45,830 bases of DNA from a virus. Each line of letters begins with the position of its first letter. The first letter of the stretch is position 1. Of the stretch, positions 6,001 to 13,318 are shown one piece after another. The notes below the pieces were generated by a model. It had not been told where the DNA came from, did not search any database, and saw only the letters and a list, made by a program, of their open reading frames with translations. A program made the position numbers and the translations under genes. Location: positions 1 through 45,830 of IMG/VR virus record IMGVR_UViG_3300015374_000015. One strand, 5' to 3'.

Positions 6001-6332
6001 GTCCAGCGGTTCTCGTTGTCTGCCCCAACCCTAGCTGTACAGGCCGATCCGTGCAGGACGGCGAAGTGATCCGCGAATTGTGGGAGGCAACGTGGCATGA
6101 GGCCATTCTTTACGAGCCCGGTCAGGGAGGCCAGCCAGCCGAATGGGCCTCAGATATCACATGCCCTCAATGCGGCGAGGAAGGTATAGACCCCGAGTCA
6201 GGCCAGCTCGATAGCGCAGAAGAAGAACTTGGGCGTAGATGCGAGTTTTGCGGTGTTGTCAGTGAACCGAAACGATGGATGTATCGCCATACCTCTCAAC
6301 TTCGATGTCCTCATTGCCAGGCGGTGCCTTGA
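5997..6332 (+). CDS. Protein with several zinc-ribbon CxxC motifs
   Basis: 111 residues. Cysteine groups at CPNPSC, CPQCGEEG, CEFCG and CPHC give up to three zinc-binding pairs plus one wider spacing. Such proteins usually bind nucleic acid or serve as accessory subunits of transcription or replication enzymes. ATGA overlap upstream, TGATG overlap downstream. Confidence 0.7.
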   Translation: MSPAVLVVCPNPSCTGRSVQDGEVIRELWEATWHEAILYEPGQGGQPAEWASDITCPQCGEEGIDPESGQLDSAEEELGRRCEFCGVVSEPKRWMYRHTSQLRCPHCQAVP

Positions 6333-6469
6333 TGACCCGCCGAGAACCACGCAGAGCACCCTGGAAGGCTCTCTTCGCCCCCGCCGAGACCAAACCCCGC
6401 CCGGCCCACGAGATCGCCTTAGACGCCCGTAGAGCGGAGCGCAGGGCAGGGATGAGGCGAGGGCTGTGA
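6332..6469 (+). CDS. Very small basic protein
   Basis: 45 residues, MTRREPRRAPWKALFAPAET at the start, with 12 arginines overall. Its ATG overlaps the stop before it (TGATG), which supports translation. The arginine-rich composition could mean DNA or RNA binding, or may only reflect codon bias. Confidence 0.5.
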   Translation: MTRREPRRAPWKALFAPAETKPRPAHEIALDARRAERRAGMRRGL

Positions 6470-6502
6470 AGCGTTTGTACCCGACAAAGGGAGGGGGCAG
6501 CG

Positions 6503-6748
6503 ATGAGTGAGCGCTTGTGGATATGCGAGCGCTGCGAAATGATCGGTAGCGGTTTTGAGGCCAGCAGGCACGTGGATAAGACCGGCCATCCCGTGAAAGA
6601 GCTTTCGCAGGAGATGAGCGATGCTGTCGGTGTTTTGCAGAGAAAGCACTCGCCTTGGCCCGATGCGGCTGACTGGATTGCGTATGCCCAGTTCAAACAG
6701 AGGGCAGGCAGAGCGGCCGAACGCCTATACCCCAAGGACTGCCCATGA
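6503..6748 (+). CDS. Small zinc-finger-like protein
   Basis: 81 residues from ATG 6503 with AGGGAGGGGG upstream. MSERLWICERCEMIGSGFEA, then SRHVDKTGHPV: a C-x2-C followed by two histidines, as in a C2H2-type or Zn-ribbon-like finger. The remainder is helical. ATGA overlap with the next gene. Confidence 0.65.
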   Translation: MSERLWICERCEMIGSGFEASRHVDKTGHPVKELSQEMSDAVGVLQRKHSPWPDAADWIAYAQFKQRAGRAAERLYPKDCP

Positions 6749-7056
6749 AGCGCCGTGATCGCATTGTGGTGGCAATCGCCAACCTTGTCCTACGTGCTGC
6801 TTCTAAGCGCTATCGAGACTTGACCAAAGCGCTGATCGTGCGAGGCATGGAGGCTGAGCTCTGCGTTTGTTGGCAGCGCCAGGCAATGTTCGAAGAACTT
6901 CCTGAAATGCCGACTCTCAGAGAGTTAGAGGCACTTGCAGTCCTTTACGAAACTTCACCTGGACATCTCCTTGACGAGTGCTACGAACGGGTAGGGCGCA
7001 AGCTCCGCGAGGAGGAGGAAGGCGACGCCGAAGAGGCTGCTGAGTCCAATGCCTAG
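6745..7056 (+). CDS. Hypothetical protein with acidic tail
   Basis: 103 residues. A basic N-terminus (MKRRDRIVVAIANLVLRAAS) and two helical segments lead to LRELEALAVLYETSPGHLLD, which resembles part of a HTH, and then to an acidic tail (REEEEGDAEEAAES). It overlaps the 7049 gene by eight bases. Function unknown; co-expression with the next gene is likely. Confidence 0.65.
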   Translation: MKRRDRIVVAIANLVLRAASKRYRDLTKALIVRGMEAELCVCWQRQAMFEELPEMPTLRELEALAVLYETSPGHLLDECYERVGRKLREEEEGDAEEAAESNA

Positions 7057-8044
7057 GCCTGACGAGAGCCCCGAAGTGACCGAAGCCGACGCGACGGAGA
7101 TGCGCGTAGAGCCGATTTGGACCGAGACGATTGGCGCTGATCCGATTCTCGCACCGCCTATACAGGCCCAAGCCATCGTTCCTCACGTAGAGCCAGGTGA
7201 TCTCGTCAAACGCCTTGAGGCGATCAAGGAGACCGCCAGCCGGGCGATGGAAGAGAACGTGGACTTCGGGAAGATCCCCGGCACTGACAAACCGACGCTG
7301 CTCAAGCCCGGCGCAGAGAAGCTCGCGGTTCTCTTCAAGCTCGACCCCGAGCCCGAGAACGAAAAACGCTGGGAAGAGAACGGGCACCTGACCGTGGTCT
7401 CGCGCACCACGCTCTATGACAAGGAGAGCGGAGTGCGTTGCGGAACCGGCGAGGCCATTTGCTCTACGCGCGAGAAAAAGTACGCCAAGCGCCAAGCTGG
7501 CCGTAAATGCCCTGTATGCAGCAAAGAAGCAATCATCAAAGGCAAGGCCGAGTACGGCGGTGGCTGGATTTGCTTCAAGAAGAAAGGCGGGTGCGGCGAG
7601 AAGTTCCCCGAAGATCAGCCTGCGATTGTTCAGCAAGAGGTCGGCGAGATCGATAACCCCGACCTACCCGACACTTGGAACACCATTGACAAGATGGCTT
7701 CGAAGCGCTCCCTCGTTGCCGCTGTTCTGATCGTCACGGGAGCTTCGGCGATATTCACCCAGGATTTGGACGAGCAGGTAGACGCAGCAGCTACCAGTCC
7801 GGCATTTGCACTAGCCACTGGAGAGCAGAGCACGCGCCTGTCCAAAGCCTTGTCCTACTTGCTCCCACCTGACGATCAACAAGAGGCCAAACGGGCGATC
7901 ATCGGAGCGTTCAACGGTGAGCTGTATGGCCCCGCAGCAGAGGCCGTGTGCGCCGTCATACGTGCCCACAAAGCCAACGTGGACGCTGAAAGTATGGAGG
8001 CCCAAGAAGCGTTGAATGCGGAGAGGGATGCGAGCGATGGCTGA
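7049..8044 (+). CDS. Conserved phage DNA-metabolism protein with zinc ribbon
   Basis: 331 residues. Residues 70-95 (NVDFGKIPGTDKPTLLKPGA), a zinc ribbon with Cys154/Cys157 and Cys175/Cys182, and residues 208-240 (DTWNTIDKMASKRSLVAAVL, TGASAIFTQDL) form a pattern I associate with a widespread phage family of unclear function, often near recombination genes. The lysine-rich helix recalls ssDNA-annealing proteins, so a role in single-strand DNA handling is possible but unproven. ATG 7049 overlaps the previous gene. It is the largest gene of the left arm. Confidence 0.6.
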   Translation: MPRPDESPEVTEADATEMRVEPIWTETIGADPILAPPIQAQAIVPHVEPGDLVKRLEAIKETASRAMEENVDFGKIPGTDKPTLLKPGAEKLAVLFKLDPEPENEKRWEENGHLTVVSRTTLYDKESGVRCGTGEAICSTREKKYAKRQAGRKCPVCSKEAIIKGKAEYGGGWICFKKKGGCGEKFPEDQPAIVQQEVGEIDNPDLPDTWNTIDKMASKRSLVAAVLIVTGASAIFTQDLDEQVDAAATSPAFALATGEQSTRLSKALSYLLPPDDQQEAKRAIIGAFNGELYGPAAEAVCAVIRAHKANVDAESMEAQEALNAERDASDG

Positions 8045-8141
8045 GTGGCCGCTAGGCGACCCGCAGCCTTTCACCGGCCCTCTCGCATGGCCTATTTGGC
8101 GCTCTGCATTTCCCTACGACTGGGAGAAAGATGACTGTTGA
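8037..8141 (+). CDS. 34-residue hypothetical peptide
   Basis: MAEWPLGDPQPFTGPLAWPI and on to WEKDDC; unusually rich in Trp and Pro. ATG 8037 overlaps the previous stop region by eight bases, and the frame overlaps the next gene by eleven. The composition is atypical for random sequence, but support is only contextual. Confidence 0.4.
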   Translation: MAEWPLGDPQPFTGPLAWPIWRSAFPYDWEKDDC

Positions 8142-8283
8142 GAATTGGATACGTCGTATAAATAAGCTCGCCCTAGATCTTGAAAAACAGCGTCATGGGT
8201 TGCATCCCTCAGCTTGGAGAGAGACCCTGGCTTCCGACACGAGGAAATACGAGATGCTGACCAAGAAGAGGCCGCTTCCATGA
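8131..8283 (+). CDS. Small hypothetical protein
   Basis: 50 residues, MTVENWIRRINKLALDLEKQ, helical and basic. It starts inside the preceding short frame (AAAG upstream) and ends in an ATGA overlap with the 8280 gene. The two short frames 8037 and 8131 overlap; 8131 is the better supported because of its coupling downstream. Confidence 0.5.
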   Translation: MTVENWIRRINKLALDLEKQRHGLHPSAWRETLASDTRKYEMLTKKRPLP

Positions 8284-8459
8284 GCCTTCGCTGCAGGCTT
8301 TTAGGCCATCGCCCAAGGTGTTCTCATCGTCGCGAGGCTATCGAACACGGTTACATATCTTCAAGTCGTTTCTGTGGTTTGACCTGCGGGAACTGCAAAG
8401 GTTGCAAGCAAGATTTGTGGTGGAACGGGAACCGTTGGGAGATTCGGAATGGCAAGTGA
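8280..8459 (+). CDS. Small cysteine-rich zinc-binding protein
   Basis: 59 residues. MSLRCRLLGHRPRCSHRRE, then FCGLTCGNCKGCKQDLWW: a cluster of CxxC motifs with nearby histidines, probably one or two zinc sites. ATG by ATGA overlap. Partner unknown. Confidence 0.65.
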   Translation: MSLRCRLLGHRPRCSHRREAIEHGYISSSRFCGLTCGNCKGCKQDLWWNGNRWEIRNGK

Positions 8460-8718
8460 AGTTGAAATACTAGAAAGAAAACTAGAGGCCGCCTCCTGGC
8501 ACCGCAAAGAGCTGGTGCGTCAGGGTAATCGACTCTGTAAATTCGCACTGTTAACCGACACCCATGAGTCTCGCGCCCTTGCCGCTGTCAAGGATTGGGA
8601 CGACTACGTCGCTTCGATACGCAACGAGCGCCTGGTCGTCTCCCGCGAGCGCCTGCTCGACGAGCGCTGGGGCTATAACCCGACCGCGGCGACCAACACG
8701 GATAGAGTGGTTCGATGA
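8449..8718 (+). CDS. Hypothetical helical protein
   Basis: 89 residues from ATG 8449. A charged helix (EVEILERKLEAASWHRKELV) at the start and a second one (DDYVASIRNERLVVSRERLL) suggest a coiled-coil hairpin. It ends in an ATGA overlap with the next gene. Function unknown. Confidence 0.65.
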   Translation: MASEVEILERKLEAASWHRKELVRQGNRLCKFALLTDTHESRALAAVKDWDDYVASIRNERLVVSRERLLDERWGYNPTAATNTDRVVR

Positions 8719-8936
8719 AGTCACCGGCTAGGAACAAGCCAGCGATCATGGGCCGCTATGAAACCCGGGACGTGGCGAGATTGGCGCGCAATCGTTTCGA
8801 GGATATGCCCGGTGCATATCACCGAGTTCGCTTCGATCCTTGCGAGCGCTATCCAGAGTATCCCTGGACACTGGTGGTCTATGAGTGGAAAGAGGAAGCT
8901 GATCTGATTGACCACAATGGGGAGGTACTGCAGTGA
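8715..8936 (+). CDS. Small hypothetical protein
   Basis: 73 residues. After a short basic lead the sequence reads MGRYETRDVARLARNRFEDM, then YPWTLVVYEWKEEADLI, a mixed alpha/beta pattern. ATG 8715 is coupled to the stop before it; an inner ATG at 8748 is also possible. Function unknown. Confidence 0.6.
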   Translation: MKSPARNKPAIMGRYETRDVARLARNRFEDMPGAYHRVRFDPCERYPEYPWTLVVYEWKEEADLIDHNGEVLQ

Positions 8937-9097
8937 AGTATGTCCTTACCACCCAAGAATTGATGGACCTGGCGAAGGAAGTGGGGGCCGAGATTCTTTC
9001 TCATGTTGATGCCGAGGATACGCCAGTCGAACGAGTGGATAGAGCTGTCAGGGCTGTTTTCGCTCAAAACGGTGTTAAGTACGAGGAGGACTCGTGA
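8933..9097 (+). CDS. Small hypothetical acidic protein
   Basis: 54 residues from GTG 8933 (GTGA overlap). VKYVLTTQELMDLAKEVGAE, then VDRAVRAVFAQNGVKYEEDS; two helices. The stop overlaps the next GTG. Function unknown. Confidence 0.55.
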   Translation: MKYVLTTQELMDLAKEVGAEILSHVDAEDTPVERVDRAVRAVFAQNGVKYEEDS

Positions 9098-9414
9098 GCT
9101 TCAAGACTTGGCGTCGCGAGCGGCACCTGAATCGAAAAGCCAAGAGGGGGCCATATCCGATACATGGACGCTCTCTTGGCTACTGCGACTCGGCACGCGA
9201 ACCCTATACGTGGTTTGTCTGCAATCACGGGCATCGCAGCATGGGTTCCCCTTGGGCAGAACCAAGGCATGAGTGCTTTCGATGCGGCTTCACCGAACCG
9301 CTTGAGTTCACGGGCTGGCGCGTAGCTGATCCCGACGAGGCATTTGAGGGAACGATGGAAGCGATTGGCCCAACGGTAGACGCCGATTCGCTTTACGTGC
9401 GGACTCAAGAATGA
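9094..9414 (+). CDS. Hypothetical protein with zinc-ribbon centre
   Basis: 106 residues from GTG 9094. Basic start (SFKTWRRERHLNRKAKRGPY), then VCNHGHRSMG and ECFRCGFTEP, giving possible zinc ligands C-x1-H-x1-H and C-x2-C. The C-terminus is acidic. It immediately precedes the recombinase gene with an ATGA overlap, so it may be co-expressed with it. Confidence 0.6.
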   Translation: MSFKTWRRERHLNRKAKRGPYPIHGRSLGYCDSAREPYTWFVCNHGHRSMGSPWAEPRHECFRCGFTEPLEFTGWRVADPDEAFEGTMEAIGPTVDADSLYVRTQE

Positions 9415-10250
9415 CCTGCGACGATCTTGCAGAGTGCTGGACTCGAAGATGGCCGCGCCCAAGCGAGACCTCGAACAAGCAAGGCGCTTACATGGTGAAG
9501 ACGTGGGGCGAAGAAAACGCGGGCGTCGAGCTAGGGGACTACACCCGCGAACAGGCACGTGAGTACGGTCTGAAGTACCCGTCGCGCGTCAAGTTCCTAC
9601 GTGCTATGTTTAACGATGCTATCCGTGATGGTCTCATAAAGCCACGAGCCAATCTCATGCTCATGAACCCCTTCAGTGCCCTTCGGATCGCCAAGCCCCG
9701 CAAGGAGCGCTACTTCCCGAGCACCGAAGAGGTACAGGCCCTTATCAGAGCCGCTCAGGAGCCGCTGAGAGGCCGTATCCGCTTCAGTGCATACACGGGT
9801 CTCAGATTAGGCGAGATGCTGGCTGTGCGGCCCTGTGACCTTGGCGATGGTCGTGTAAACGTTCGCTGGCAAATCAACCCCAGCGACGAACGTGTGCAGC
9901 GTAAAGGCAAAATCAAGGACTACTGGGCGCTCATACCTGAGCAAGGGCGCATCAGCCCTTCGTGGCTACTGCTTTCTCACGGTCACGCCGAGCGTCTTTG
10001 GCCTCATCCCCGCTATCTCTACAACAAGGAATGGAACGCTTTACGCAAGCGCCTCAAGCTCCCCGAGAACTTCGTCTGGCACAGCCTGCGCCACCACGCT
10101 GCTACGTGGTTCTTGGACCAGGGCGCGAGCTTCGAGGACGTGGCGATTCAGTTGGGGCACTCGGACGAGGGAACGATGGTGCGAGAGGTCTACGGGCACC
10201 GGGATCGCGGCAAGGCACTCGACAGACTAGAGGCTGTAGTCAATGGCTAA
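9411..10250 (+). CDS. Tyrosine recombinase (phage integrase family)
   Basis: 279 residues. A helical core-binding region (about 25-95) is followed by the catalytic domain with Arg132 in YTGLRLGEML, His224 and Arg227 in WHSLRHHAATWF, His250 in IQLGHSDEGT and Tyr261 in REVYGH, the full R-H-R-H-Y set. A lysine in RKGKIKD probably fills the beta-hairpin position. The N-terminal arm-binding domain of lambda-type integrases is short or absent. The enzyme could integrate the phage or resolve circular forms. I find no clear repressor or attachment site next to it, so the lifestyle stays open. Confidence 0.85.
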   Translation: MTCDDLAECWTRRWPRPSETSNKQGAYMVKTWGEENAGVELGDYTREQAREYGLKYPSRVKFLRAMFNDAIRDGLIKPRANLMLMNPFSALRIAKPRKERYFPSTEEVQALIRAAQEPLRGRIRFSAYTGLRLGEMLAVRPCDLGDGRVNVRWQINPSDERVQRKGKIKDYWALIPEQGRISPSWLLLSHGHAERLWPHPRYLYNKEWNALRKRLKLPENFVWHSLRHHAATWFLDQGASFEDVAIQLGHSDEGTMVREVYGHRDRGKALDRLEAVVNG

Positions 10251-10755
10251 AACGCTGGACCCAGATGAACGGCGGCAACTCCGAGCAGAAGCTAAAAAGC
10301 TCCGGCGCAAAAAGATGACCTATCAAGAAATAGGAGATGTATTAGGCATTTCCAACACGACCGTTTGCGAGTATTGCACTGGAAAGGTTTCACTTAGAAG
10401 AAAAGCTTGGAAGGAAAGAAATCCAGAGCGAGTACGTGCGCACAACCTTAAACGTAATAAAGCAAAGCAAGAATGGGCCTCGGGTGAATGCCCTCAGTGT
10501 GGGGGCCATTTTGCTACCGCCAACGGACACAAGCGTTCAAGCGTTTGTGTCTATTGCGCGACCGAGGATAAGGAACGGGCGGCCCGGGAACGCTGTCTGC
10601 GGTATATCGACTTGCGCCTCAAAGGTATGTCCAACGTACAAATCGCAGAGCAGGAAGGTTGCAGCCGTGCTGTTGTCAACTCGGTCTTTAGTCGCGCTTA
10701 CCATCGCTACGGGCTTACCGTCCCCCGCTCGCCTTACTTCAAGGCTCCCGCGTGA
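10243..10755 (+). CDS. DNA-binding protein with two HTH motifs and a zinc ribbon
   Basis: 170 residues. An N-terminal HTH (MTYQEIGDVLGISNTTVCEY), a central zinc ribbon (CPQCGGHF ... CVYC) and a C-terminal sigma-like HTH (MSNVQIAEQEGCSRAVVNSV). The arrangement suggests a transcription regulator, or a former endonuclease that keeps only its DNA-binding parts. It overlaps the recombinase gene by eight bases, so it could control or partner it, for example as an excision or immunity factor (inference). Confidence 0.7.
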   Translation: MAKTLDPDERRQLRAEAKKLRRKKMTYQEIGDVLGISNTTVCEYCTGKVSLRRKAWKERNPERVRAHNLKRNKAKQEWASGECPQCGGHFATANGHKRSSVCVYCATEDKERAARERCLRYIDLRLKGMSNVQIAEQEGCSRAVVNSVFSRAYHRYGLTVPRSPYFKAPA

Positions 10756-10922
10756 TCTGCTGCGAATGCGGTAGAACCGTGTCACCGAAGGGGGAGGGCG
10801 TCTGGTTCGGCCCCGAAGGCAAGATGATGTGCCCGAGTTGCGCGAGCGAGCAGATCAAAGTCGAGTCCACGTTGCTCTGGAACTCCGAGAAGGGCTGCTA
10901 CGATCAGGTGGAAGCGCTGTGA
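10752..10922 (+). CDS. Small zinc-ribbon protein
   Basis: 56 residues from GTG 10752 (GTGA overlap). ICCECGRTVSPKGEGVWFGP and KMMCPSCASEQ give two CxxC pairs 20 residues apart, a compact zinc ribbon. The stop overlaps the GTG of the resolvase-like gene. Confidence 0.65.
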   Translation: MICCECGRTVSPKGEGVWFGPEGKMMCPSCASEQIKVESTLLWNSEKGCYDQVEAL

Positions 10923-11284
10923 GCGCCGTAAGCCGTGGGAATGCGGCTGAGCGATACGTAGCTCGCTGGCTGCAAGATCGCGGCTGGCTCGTGGCTAGCA
11001 GGCGACACACTGGCGGCGCTGGGGATTTACTGGCTACATGGACGCATTTCCACGAAACCACAATGGAACTCGAGGGCGCTGGGTTAATCGAGGTCCGGGC
11101 CGGGGCGGTCTGGTTGATTGAGGTTAAGGCGGCCAAAGAGCTGTGGCAGCAGTTCAGGTGCTCCGAACGCGAGGAGATGCGCAAAGTCCCACTACTCCCG
11201 GGAAGCCAGCGCTTCGTGGTCAACGTGCGAGGCAGCGGCGAGAAGCGCGAGCTGATCTGGGTGGCCGAAAAGGATTGGCCATGA
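10919..11284 (+). CDS. PD-(D/E)XK nuclease, Holliday-junction-resolvase-like
   Basis: 121 residues from GTG 10919. Glu11 in NAAERYVARWLQDRGW, Asp36 in HTGGAGDLLATW and Glu68-x-Lys70 in VWLIEVKAAKELW reproduce the order and spacing of Hjc-type and related PD-(D/E)XK resolvases. Such enzymes cut branched DNA before packaging or during recombination. The GTG start overlaps the previous stop; an upstream frame from 10829 lacks support. A restriction-like nuclease is the main alternative. Confidence 0.7.
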   Translation: MSAVSRGNAAERYVARWLQDRGWLVASRRHTGGAGDLLATWTHFHETTMELEGAGLIEVRAGAVWLIEVKAAKELWQQFRCSEREEMRKVPLLPGSQRFVVNVRGSGEKRELIWVAEKDWP

Positions 11285-11427
11285 GCAGTCGCCTTCACTG
11301 CTGGCTGAACGGACATGAATGGGGTACATGGACCGGTGGCGACTATCAGGACATCTTTGGGAATATCTGGTCGCTCCGTTGGTGCAAGCAGTGCCGAGCA
11401 TCTCAGCGTAGGTGCATCGGGCCATGA
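11281..11427 (+). CDS. Small zinc-binding protein
   Basis: 48 residues, MSSRLHCWLNGHEWGTWTGG, later RWCKQCRASQRRC. The C...H and C-x2-C groups could bind one zinc. ATGA overlaps at both ends. A histidine/cysteine-rich start of this kind (LHCWLNGHEW) is also seen in the 8280 gene (LRCRLLGHRP), so the two may be distant relatives. Confidence 0.6.
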   Translation: MSSRLHCWLNGHEWGTWTGGDYQDIFGNIWSLRWCKQCRASQRRCIGP

Positions 11428-11783
11428 GCGCGCTGATGGGCCACATAAACGAGTACGGCGAACTCGTCAGCAGCGATGCCTTCGCCCGCAATAACCTCGC
11501 GACCATTTCAGACATTGTGAAGCTTCTTAAGAGCGCCGAGGCCAAAGAGGAAGGCGTAGACCTCCAAGAGTTCGCCCGCGCTGGCCACATACCGCCAACG
11601 GCCGTGGTCCAAGAGCTACGCAGGCGCGGATACGAGATCGAAACCTTTGACGAAGATGAGCGCTGTCGCCTACTTGCAGTCCCAGCCGTCGGAGCGAAGA
11701 AGCGCAAGCGCGCGCAAGCGCAGCTCTTTGACCCAGGACCCCGCGAGAAGCCCCAGACGACGCCCTACGAGGATGCGAGATGA
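11424..11783 (+). CDS. Hypothetical protein with possible winged helix
   Basis: 119 residues from ATG 11424. Helical N-terminal part (NNLATISDIVKLLKSAEAKE), then FARAGHIPPTAVVQELRRRG, which resembles a HTH followed by a wing, and a basic, proline-rich tail. Function unknown; DNA binding possible. Confidence 0.6.
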   Translation: MSALMGHINEYGELVSSDAFARNNLATISDIVKLLKSAEAKEEGVDLQEFARAGHIPPTAVVQELRRRGYEIETFDEDERCRLLAVPAVGAKKRKRAQAQLFDPGPREKPQTTPYEDAR

Positions 11784-11796
11784 TACGGAGGGACAC

Positions 11797-12054
11797 ATGA
11801 GCAGCAAGCAAGCGGAATGCGATGGGAGTGGCGAAGTCTGGCTAGGCTCGCAGCCATACGGGATCGTAGGAGAGTCCTACATGCCCTGCCCTGGATGCGC
11901 TAAGTGCCTGAAAGAGGAGGAGTCCTGGGCCTGCGATAGCTGCGGCAGGGTAGCCCGGATTGAGTCGCCGGGCTGGATTCAATCGCCAATGGACGACGCA
12001 GGTGTCACCGCTGAGTGGTGCCCCAATTGCTCTCGACAGACGCAGGGCGCATGA
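11797..12054 (+). CDS. Zinc-ribbon protein with three CxxC motifs
   Basis: 85 residues from ATG 11797 with GGAGGG seven bases upstream. CPGCAKC, CDSCGRVARI and CPNCSRQ provide three or more metal-binding pairs. ATGA overlap with the next gene. Probably a small adaptor or nucleic-acid-binding protein. Confidence 0.65.
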   Translation: MSSKQAECDGSGEVWLGSQPYGIVGESYMPCPGCAKCLKEEESWACDSCGRVARIESPGWIQSPMDDAGVTAEWCPNCSRQTQGA

Positions 12055-12428
12055 CCCCCAACCTTCTCCCCACACGCCTACGCGAATTCGTGGACGCAGA
12101 GCTTGAGAGCTACCACCGCTGCGACGTAGCAGGCGAGCTTCAACAGCTATCCGATGAACTTGTACCCGGCTGGCAAGGTTTCAAGATCAAAGGAGGTGAT
12201 GCGAGTGGGCGGACAAGGCCGGGGCGCGGCTTGGAATCCGGTAGCACCCATGTAACTGGGCCGAGGGCTGGAAACGGCCCTCGGCCTGCAAATCGCAAGC
12301 TCACCGCCGAAATCGCTCGCCAAATCCGCGCTTCAAGCGAGACCGGCAAGGAACTCGCTGCTAGGTTCGGCGTAAGCCAAGCGACGATCAGCCACATACG
12401 AAGGGGGCATACATGGAGGGACGCATAA
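12051..12428 (+). CDS. HTH DNA-binding protein
   Basis: 125 residues. The C-terminal 40 residues (RKLTAEIARQIRASSETGKE, LAARFGVSQATISHIRRGHT) form a clear helix-turn-helix of the kind often attached to HNH endonucleases or Xre-like regulators. The first 80 residues are unrelated and partly low complexity. Inside the gene, out of frame, lies a perfect ribosome site (12190-12198) and a strong hairpin (12260-12287). It is one of two regulator candidates; the other is at 10243. Confidence 0.7.
   Translation: MTPNLLPTRLREFVDAELESYHRCDVAGELQQLSDELVPGWQGFKIKGGDASGRTRPGRGLESGSTHVTGPRAGNGPRPANRKLTAEIARQIRASSETGKELAARFGVSQATISHIRRGHTWRDA
12260..12287 (+). other. Perfect hairpin inside the HTH gene
   Basis: GGCCGAGGGC (about 12260-12269) pairs with GCCCTCGGCC (about 12278-12287) around an 8-base loop. 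A 10-bp uninterrupted GC stem inside coding sequence is uncommon here. It follows by about 60 bases an 18-codon open frame that begins with the AAAGGAGGTGATG ribosome site, so it may attenuate transcription or the frame may be a leader peptide. No T-tract follows. Confidence 0.4.
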
Positions 12429-12655
12429 AGCGAGAGGCAATCTCCGCGTGGAAGGACTCGGAAGGCGATGAATGGAGCGTGGTAGTTCAACACGACTGCT
12501 TCGAGCAAGGTGGCCCGTTCCTCGTCAGCCTTTGGATTGAATCGGAGGATGGTTCGGCGCTGGCGACTCCTACGCCCGATCAAGCCCGCGAGATGGCTAC
12601 CGCCCTCAACGTCTATGCGGATGAAGCGGAGAAGGCGACGGCGCAGATCGCATGA
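12413..12655 (+). CDS. Small hypothetical protein
   Basis: 80 residues from ATG 12413 (AAGGGGG upstream), overlapping the HTH gene by 16 bases. Strand pattern EWSVVVQHDCF and GPFLVSLWIESEDGS, then a helix (DQAREMATALNVYADEAEKA). A small alpha/beta protein of unknown function, conserved-looking. Confidence 0.65.
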   Translation: MEGRIKREAISAWKDSEGDEWSVVVQHDCFEQGGPFLVSLWIESEDGSALATPTPDQAREMATALNVYADEAEKATAQIA

Positions 12656-12888
12656 CCCCTACCCCGCCCGAGCGCAATAATCCTGGCTCCGATGAGAAGC
12701 CCTACAACCCGCATATCGACGTGACGCTGGTCAGGGAACTTGAGGAGGCAAGGGAGACCGCAAAGGACTTCGCCGGAGCCAACGAGATCACCGTAGACGC
12801 TCGCGAGTCATACGCGCCTGTCTTCGCGATCCGCTGGCTGGCCGCTGAGGTGCGCGTAATGCGGCTCGAAAGGGCGCTGGAGCGGTGA
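12652..12888 (+). CDS. Small hypothetical protein
   Basis: 78 residues. The N-terminus is proline-rich (MTPTPPERNNPGSDEKPYNP), the rest helical (LVRELEEARETAKDFAGANE, LAAEVRVMRLERALER). ATGA overlap upstream, GTGA downstream. Function unknown. Confidence 0.6.
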   Translation: MTPTPPERNNPGSDEKPYNPHIDVTLVRELEEARETAKDFAGANEITVDARESYAPVFAIRWLAAEVRVMRLERALER

Positions 12889-13142
12889 GTAGGCGAATAC
12901 AGGTCGTCGGCGGTCCCCGTGACGGTGATTTCGTGCCTGACTACGGGCCTGTATACCGCGAACCTGTCCCGGTGAAGCATTCTGTCCGTATACCGCTCAG
13001 CGTGCAGGTTCCCGCTGCCTTTGAGCTTGAAGTTCAGCACCAAATGCCCTTCGAGGAACGCATTTACGACCGCAAGCAATGGTTCAACGGAGCCAACGTC
13101 GAACCTCGTTACGTGTTTCGTGGCTGGAAGCTCGGCCAGTGA
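12885..13142 (+). CDS. Small hypothetical beta-rich protein
   Basis: 85 residues from GTG 12885. MSRRIQVVGGPRDGDFVPDY followed by several strands (VKHSVRIPLSVQV, RYVFRGWKLGQ). The opening I-x-V-x-GGP-x-DG is a motif seen in many small phage proteins of unknown function. Coupled to the next gene by GTGA. Confidence 0.6.
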   Translation: MSRRIQVVGGPRDGDFVPDYGPVYREPVPVKHSVRIPLSVQVPAAFELEVQHQMPFEERIYDRKQWFNGANVEPRYVFRGWKLGQ

Positions 13143-13318
13143 CGCGTTCTCACCTACGAGCCGTAGTAGATGGCGAGACCGTGCATCGATGCTTCGTTGA
13201 GCGTCCATCGCGCATGTGGCAAGCGCAGTGCTCCTGCGGCTGGAAGGGGAGCAAAATGTGGCACCCAAGGCTTGCGGAATCACAAGCTTCTGGGCATCTC
13301 GGGGGAACTCGTGGCTAA
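13139..13318 (+). CDS. Small protein with shared HLRAVV(D/E)GET leader
   Basis: 59 residues from GTG 13139. The first 14 residues (VTRSHLRAVVDGET) match the starts of the 13311 and 13903 genes. The rest (QCSCGWKGSKMWHP) has a C-x1-C and histidines, possibly zinc binding. The N-terminal module is therefore shared among three neighbours whose bodies differ. Confidence 0.6.
   Translation: MTRSHLRAVVDGETVHRCFVERPSRMWQAQCSCGWKGSKMWHPRLAESQASGHLGGTRG

Noticed and set aside
9601-9606. GTGCTA inside the recombinase gene as an operator
   Set aside because: Single copy inside coding sequence with no second motif; expected by chance.
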